Source: Oxalobacteraceae bacterium OTU3CAMAD1 | GTDB lineage: Bacteria; Pseudomonadota; Gammaproteobacteria; Burkholderiales; Burkholderiaceae_D | NCBI GenBank assembly: GCA_024123915.1 | Contig: CP099650.1 | Location: 1,860,001 to 1,924,000 of the forward strand | Reading direction: 5' to 3' | Length of the DNA stretch: 64,000 bases | Shown: positions 61,563 to 64,000 of the stretch, piece by piece | How positions within the stretch are numbered: position 1 is the first letter of the stretch | Layout: the number at the start of each line of letters is the position of its first letter | Made by a program: the position numbers and the translations under genes | The notes under the pieces: model-generated | What the model saw: the letters and a program-made list of their open reading frames with translations, nothing else | Databases searched by the model: none | Told to the model about the DNA's origin: nothing

Positions 61563-62351
61563 TCATCCTTCGGCCAGGCTTTGCGCCAATCCTTTGACCC
61601 ACGTTTTGGCCGGGAGTTTGGTCTCGGCGACGATTTGCGTGGCGCGCTCGGCCAGCGCGTCCACGTCGATCGCGCGCTTGCGCTTGAACGCGATGGCGAC
61701 GACGTTGCCATCATGGACTTCCGGCAGGCACACCACCTGTTCGAACGCGAACTTGATGGCCTTGATGTTGCGCGCGTAGCTCGGGTGGTCGCCGAACAGG
61801 TTGACCGTCATGATGCCGTCGTCTTTCAAACAGGCGTTGCAGGACTGGTAGAACTCGGCGCTGTCGAGCACCGGACCGCGCGCGGTGGCGTCGTACAAGT
61901 CGACCTGCAACACGTCGAGCGCGCCGGCGTTGGCTTCGTCGTTGACGTAGTCGAGCGCGTCCATCTCCACCACGCGCAGCCGGGCGTCGTTCGGCGGCAG
62001 CTTGAACATCGAGGCGCAGATGGCGATCACCGACGGGTTCAGCTCCACCGCCGTGACCGACGCCGACGGGAAGGTCGCGTAACAAAACTTGGTCAGGGTG
62101 GCCGTGCCCAGGCCCAGCTGGGCGATGGCCGCCGGTTCCTTCAGCCACAGCATCCACGCCATCATTTGCTGCGCGTATTCGAGCTCCGGCCAGTTGGGCT
62201 TGCGCATGCGCATGGCGCCCTGCACCCATTCCGTGCCGAAGTGCAGATAGCGCACGCCATCCTGCTCCGACAAGGTCACCGGCGCGTATTTGGCCTTGCG
62301 CGCCGGACGGGAGGATTCTTCTTTTTCGATGGATTTACGTTTGATCAGCAT
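61563..62351 (-). CDS. Spermidine-synthase-like methyltransferase-fold protein
   Basis: A 262-residue cytoplasmic protein with the Rossmann core of polyamine synthases. Motif I is IAQLGLGTATLTKF, the acidic loop is VTAVELNPSVIAI, DALDYV follows, and the catalytic-site region is DVLQVDLYDATARGP. Full synthases have a beta-strand N-terminal domain and a substrate pocket that are only partly matched here, so the true reaction may differ from putrescine aminopropylation. It is monocistronic and shares no operon with polyamine genes. Confidence 0.8.
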   Translation of the reverse strand: MLIKRKSIEKEESSRPARKAKYAPVTLSEQDGVRYLHFGTEWVQGAMRMRKPNWPELEYAQQMMAWMLWLKEPAAIAQLGLGTATLTKFCYATFPSASVTAVELNPSVIAICASMFKLPPNDARLRVVEMDALDYVNDEANAGALDVLQVDLYDATARGPVLDSAEFYQSCNACLKDDGIMTVNLFGDHPSYARNIKAIKFAFEQVVCLPEVHDGNVVAIAFKRKRAIDVDALAERATQIVAETKLPAKTWVKGLAQSLAEG

Positions 62352-62479
62352 GGAATGGCGTCGGGGAGGGGAGCGGGAGGTCTGTGTGCATTATCCCGCG
62401 TTGGCTTACTTCAAGGCAAGCCAAAAACGGCAATGCCGGTCGATGGACCGGCATTGTGGGCATTAAAGCGGCTGGTGGA

Positions 62480-62995
62480 TCACTGCTGCATCGGCTCGAC
62501 CACCACGCGCAGGCGCACGCGCTCGCCCGGGTCGTACGACATCACGCTGGTGTAGTTGCGGCCGCGATAGTCGTAGGTGACCTCGTAGCCGGAGGTGCGC
62601 GATTCCCAATGGTCGACGGTGCGGCACTGCTTGACTTGCTGTTCCTGCACGCCGCCGCTGTTGGGCAGGTTCTGGTTGTCGACGCGGTCGCCGACGACGG
62701 CGCCGGCGATGGCGCCGGCGGCGGTGGCCACCGAGCGGCCGCTGCCGCCGCCGACCTGGTTACCGGCCAGACCGCCGATCAGGCCGCCGAGAATGGCGCC
62801 GCCCACGCCGCGCTGCGGCGCCGGCTGCTGGACCTGGACGTATTCGGTGCGGCATTCCTGGCGCGGGCGGTTGATTTGTTCCACTTGCGGGGTGACGCGC
62901 ACCACCTTGCCGAAATCTTCAAAGTCGGCAGCCTGGGCGAAAGGCAGGGCGCTAACGCAAAGTACGGATGCGATCAATTTGGCTTGCAAGTTCAT
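62480..62995 (-). CDS. Glycine-zipper 2TM outer-membrane protein
   Basis: A 171-residue exported protein with a signal peptide ending AQA (about residue 22). The central segment (about 60-105) is a glycine zipper, GGVGGAILGGLIGGLAGNQVGGG then AAGAIAGAVVGDRV, which inserts in a membrane. A C-terminal strand domain contains CRTVDHWESRTSGYEVTYDYRGRNY and MSYDPGERVRLRVVV. Related proteins include SlyB/Pcp-type lipoproteins; this one has no lipobox. GAGG precedes the ATG. Likely an envelope-integrity protein. Confidence 0.85.
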   Translation of the reverse strand: MNLQAKLIASVLCVSALPFAQAADFEDFGKVVRVTPQVEQINRPRQECRTEYVQVQQPAPQRGVGGAILGGLIGGLAGNQVGGGSGRSVATAAGAIAGAVVGDRVDNQNLPNSGGVQEQQVKQCRTVDHWESRTSGYEVTYDYRGRNYTSVMSYDPGERVRLRVVVEPMQQ

Positions 62996-63431
62996 TTGGT
63001 ACCTCGTTGTCTGTCAGGGGTGTCTTATCAGGGATTCTGATATTGCATGCGTACTATGGTATTCCCGTTGGCGGGCCGGGACCAGTGGCTAATCGGTATC
63101 TGTGGCAACAAATTGTAACAGCGGCCAAGGCATCCTTCCGGCGGCAGCGTCGCTATTCCGCGCCGAAATTGTGCGGATTTGGGGCCAAAACAGGCTGAAA
63201 TTGTTCTATTTCTGACAAATATTGCGTGGGCAATCACATTCGTGTTGATCTGGAAGGAACAACACGTTACCCTAATATGCGTATGGGATTCGAGAAAGAT
63301 GTTGAATCAACCACGGCACGCTTAGACCAGCGGACCGTGTAAAGTGGACAGGTGCTCAAATTATTTACTCATTAATCAACAAGTTAGGCACTCACGACAG
63401 CAAAGTGGACACACCGTACATACCAGGTCAA
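62996..63431. other. Intergenic region of 436 bases
   Basis: Divergent spacer between the glycine-zipper gene and the barstar-like gene. It has no convincing reading frame. A ten-base direct repeat AAAGTGGACA occurs at 63341-63350 and 63402-63411, and the half from 63185 onward is AT-richer, as expected for regulatory DNA. No complete promoter could be assigned. Confidence 0.55.
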
Positions 63432-63842
63432 ATGGAGGAAAACGAGACGCTGCTGATGACCGTGCCGCCCAACCTCGTGCAGTCGATCCGCGCCTTCCGC
63501 GTCGTCGAGTTGCAGGAGGAAGCCGCCCGTCTGGGCCACCACTTCCTGTACGCGCACTGCAACGCCGGCGCGACCAAGCAGCAAGTTCTGGGCATCATCG
63601 CGGAATCGTTTCTGTTTCCTAAAGGTATAGGCAAGAATTTTGACGGGCTGCGCGAGACGCTGACCGACACCATGGCCAAGGCCGGCACGCAGGAAGGTTT
63701 CCTGGTGGTGCTGGAGCAATTGCCCAATACCCAGAAATTTGACAAGGAAGCGCGGGAAACCCTATTGGACGTCTTCCGCGACGCTGCCGATTATTGGGCC
63801 GAAAAGAAAGTTCCGTTCCGGGTGTTTTACTCCTTCGAGTAA
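63432..63842 (+). CDS. Barstar-family protein
   Basis: A 136-residue protein whose main part fits barstar, the inhibitor of the RNase barnase: FLYAHCNAGATKQQVLGIIAESFLFPKGIGKNFDGLRETLTD contains the helix that plugs the nuclease site, and FLVVLEQLPNTQKFDKEARETLLDVFRDAADYW follows. No barnase-type nuclease gene is next to it, so it may guard against an incoming toxin or have another partner. ATG 63432 was chosen; a GTG at 63405 lies in a direct repeat and would add nine residues. It is 113 bases upstream of purN. Confidence 0.8.
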   Translation: MEENETLLMTVPPNLVQSIRAFRVVELQEEAARLGHHFLYAHCNAGATKQQVLGIIAESFLFPKGIGKNFDGLRETLTDTMAKAGTQEGFLVVLEQLPNTQKFDKEARETLLDVFRDAADYWAEKKVPFRVFYSFE

Positions 63843-63955
63843 GCCGGGATCCCCCTCCGCATCCCGCTTCGAACCAGGGGCGGATGTCTGCTGCGCCGCA
63901 GCAATTCTCGGCATTTTCTGGTCCGGTCCGTGTGGACAAGGTACAATGTCGGCCT

Positions 63956-64000
63956 ATGAAAAACATCGTCATCCTTATTTCGGGTCGCGGCAGCAACATG
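63956..64000 (+). CDS. purN: Phosphoribosylglycinamide formyltransferase, N-terminus only
   Basis: The first 15 codons read MKNIVILISGRGSNM, the start of PurN, which formylates GAR with 10-formyl-THF in purine synthesis. The rest lies beyond the right edge of the window. The ISGRGSNM phosphate-binding loop is diagnostic enough for a call despite the length. Confidence 0.8.
   Translation, partial: MKNIVILISGRGSNM

Noticed and set aside
63028..63237. A 69-codon frame on the minus strand upstream of the glycine-zipper gene
   Set aside because: No ribosome site, unlikely composition and no protein-like pattern; the region is better read as regulatory DNA.
63341..63411. Two AAAGTGGACA copies considered as start of a CRISPR or iteron array
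   Set aside because: Only two ten-base copies with 51 bases between; no further copies or cas genes.
1..64000. Prophage, integrative element or secondary-metabolite cluster
   Set aside because: No integrase, structural phage gene, conjugation gene, polyketide or peptide synthetase was found; accessory features are limited to repeats and the AT-richer stretch near 57.5-59.2 kb.

Overview
The window is GC-rich, densely coded chromosome, most likely from a Burkholderiales bacterium of the Oxalobacteraceae (Massilia/Duganella/Janthinobacterium group). This is inference from gene content: a small Trp-rich protein, the holC-DUF2486 pair, zapA followed by 6S RNA, a PEP-CTERM protease and a pyruvate dehydrogenase operon whose E3 carries a lipoyl domain. 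No phage, integrase, transposase or CRISPR array was seen. The left end cuts a TonB-dependent receptor and the right end cuts purN.

Layout. 1-3.7 kb: receptor plus secreted GH2 glycosidase. 3.8-5.2 kb: ZapB-like gene, zapA, 6S RNA, EVE protein. 5.3-9 kb: lgt and a LysR gene divergent from ilvD. 9.2-12 kb (minus strand): cysC, a DHH phosphoesterase and a sulfotransferase, which reads as a PAPS-making, PAPS-using and possibly PAP-recycling cassette. 12-20 kb: chemoreceptor, Trp-rich protein, cytochrome c, LivK-type binding protein, holC-DUF2486, prlC, folD. 20.4-26.7 kb: aceE-aceF-lpdA. 27-31.4 kb: PACE efflux gene with divergent LysR, M20 peptidase, DsbA and TfoX-like genes. 31.5-37 kb: TetR gene divergent from an emrA-emrB-nodT tripartite pump. 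37-39.3 kb: LysR gene and two tandem SDR genes. 39.3-51.7 kb: mostly secreted hydrolases (M49-like peptidase, HEVGH protein, trypsin-like PEP-CTERM protease, metallophosphoesterase, S9 peptidase) plus a BON protein, an MFS transporter, a solute-binding protein and a MOSC-ATL fusion. 51.8-57.5 kb: MBOAT/SGNH acylation pair, a PETase-like hydrolase beside a short lipase-chaperone-like protein, and an AraC regulator. 57.8-64 kb: an AT-richer beta-propeller protein, tRNA-Lys, a GspE/PilB ATPase, a spermidine-synthase-like protein, a glycine-zipper protein, barstar and purN.

Two dispersed palindromic repeat families punctuate the intergenic spaces. REP-A (57-86 bp; nested stems TGCGGGTT and GGGGTCGTACCC) has four copies, two of them fitted between convergent stop codons. 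REP-B (about 100 bp; ends CACGTAGGGCGGATTAG) has three full and two half copies, and one half copy encodes the last codons of a LysR gene. The most novel-looking items are the PETase-like/Lif-like pair, the sulfation cassette with a DHH phosphoesterase, and the MOSC-alkyltransferase-like fusion. All functional calls are from reading the sequence; no database search was run.
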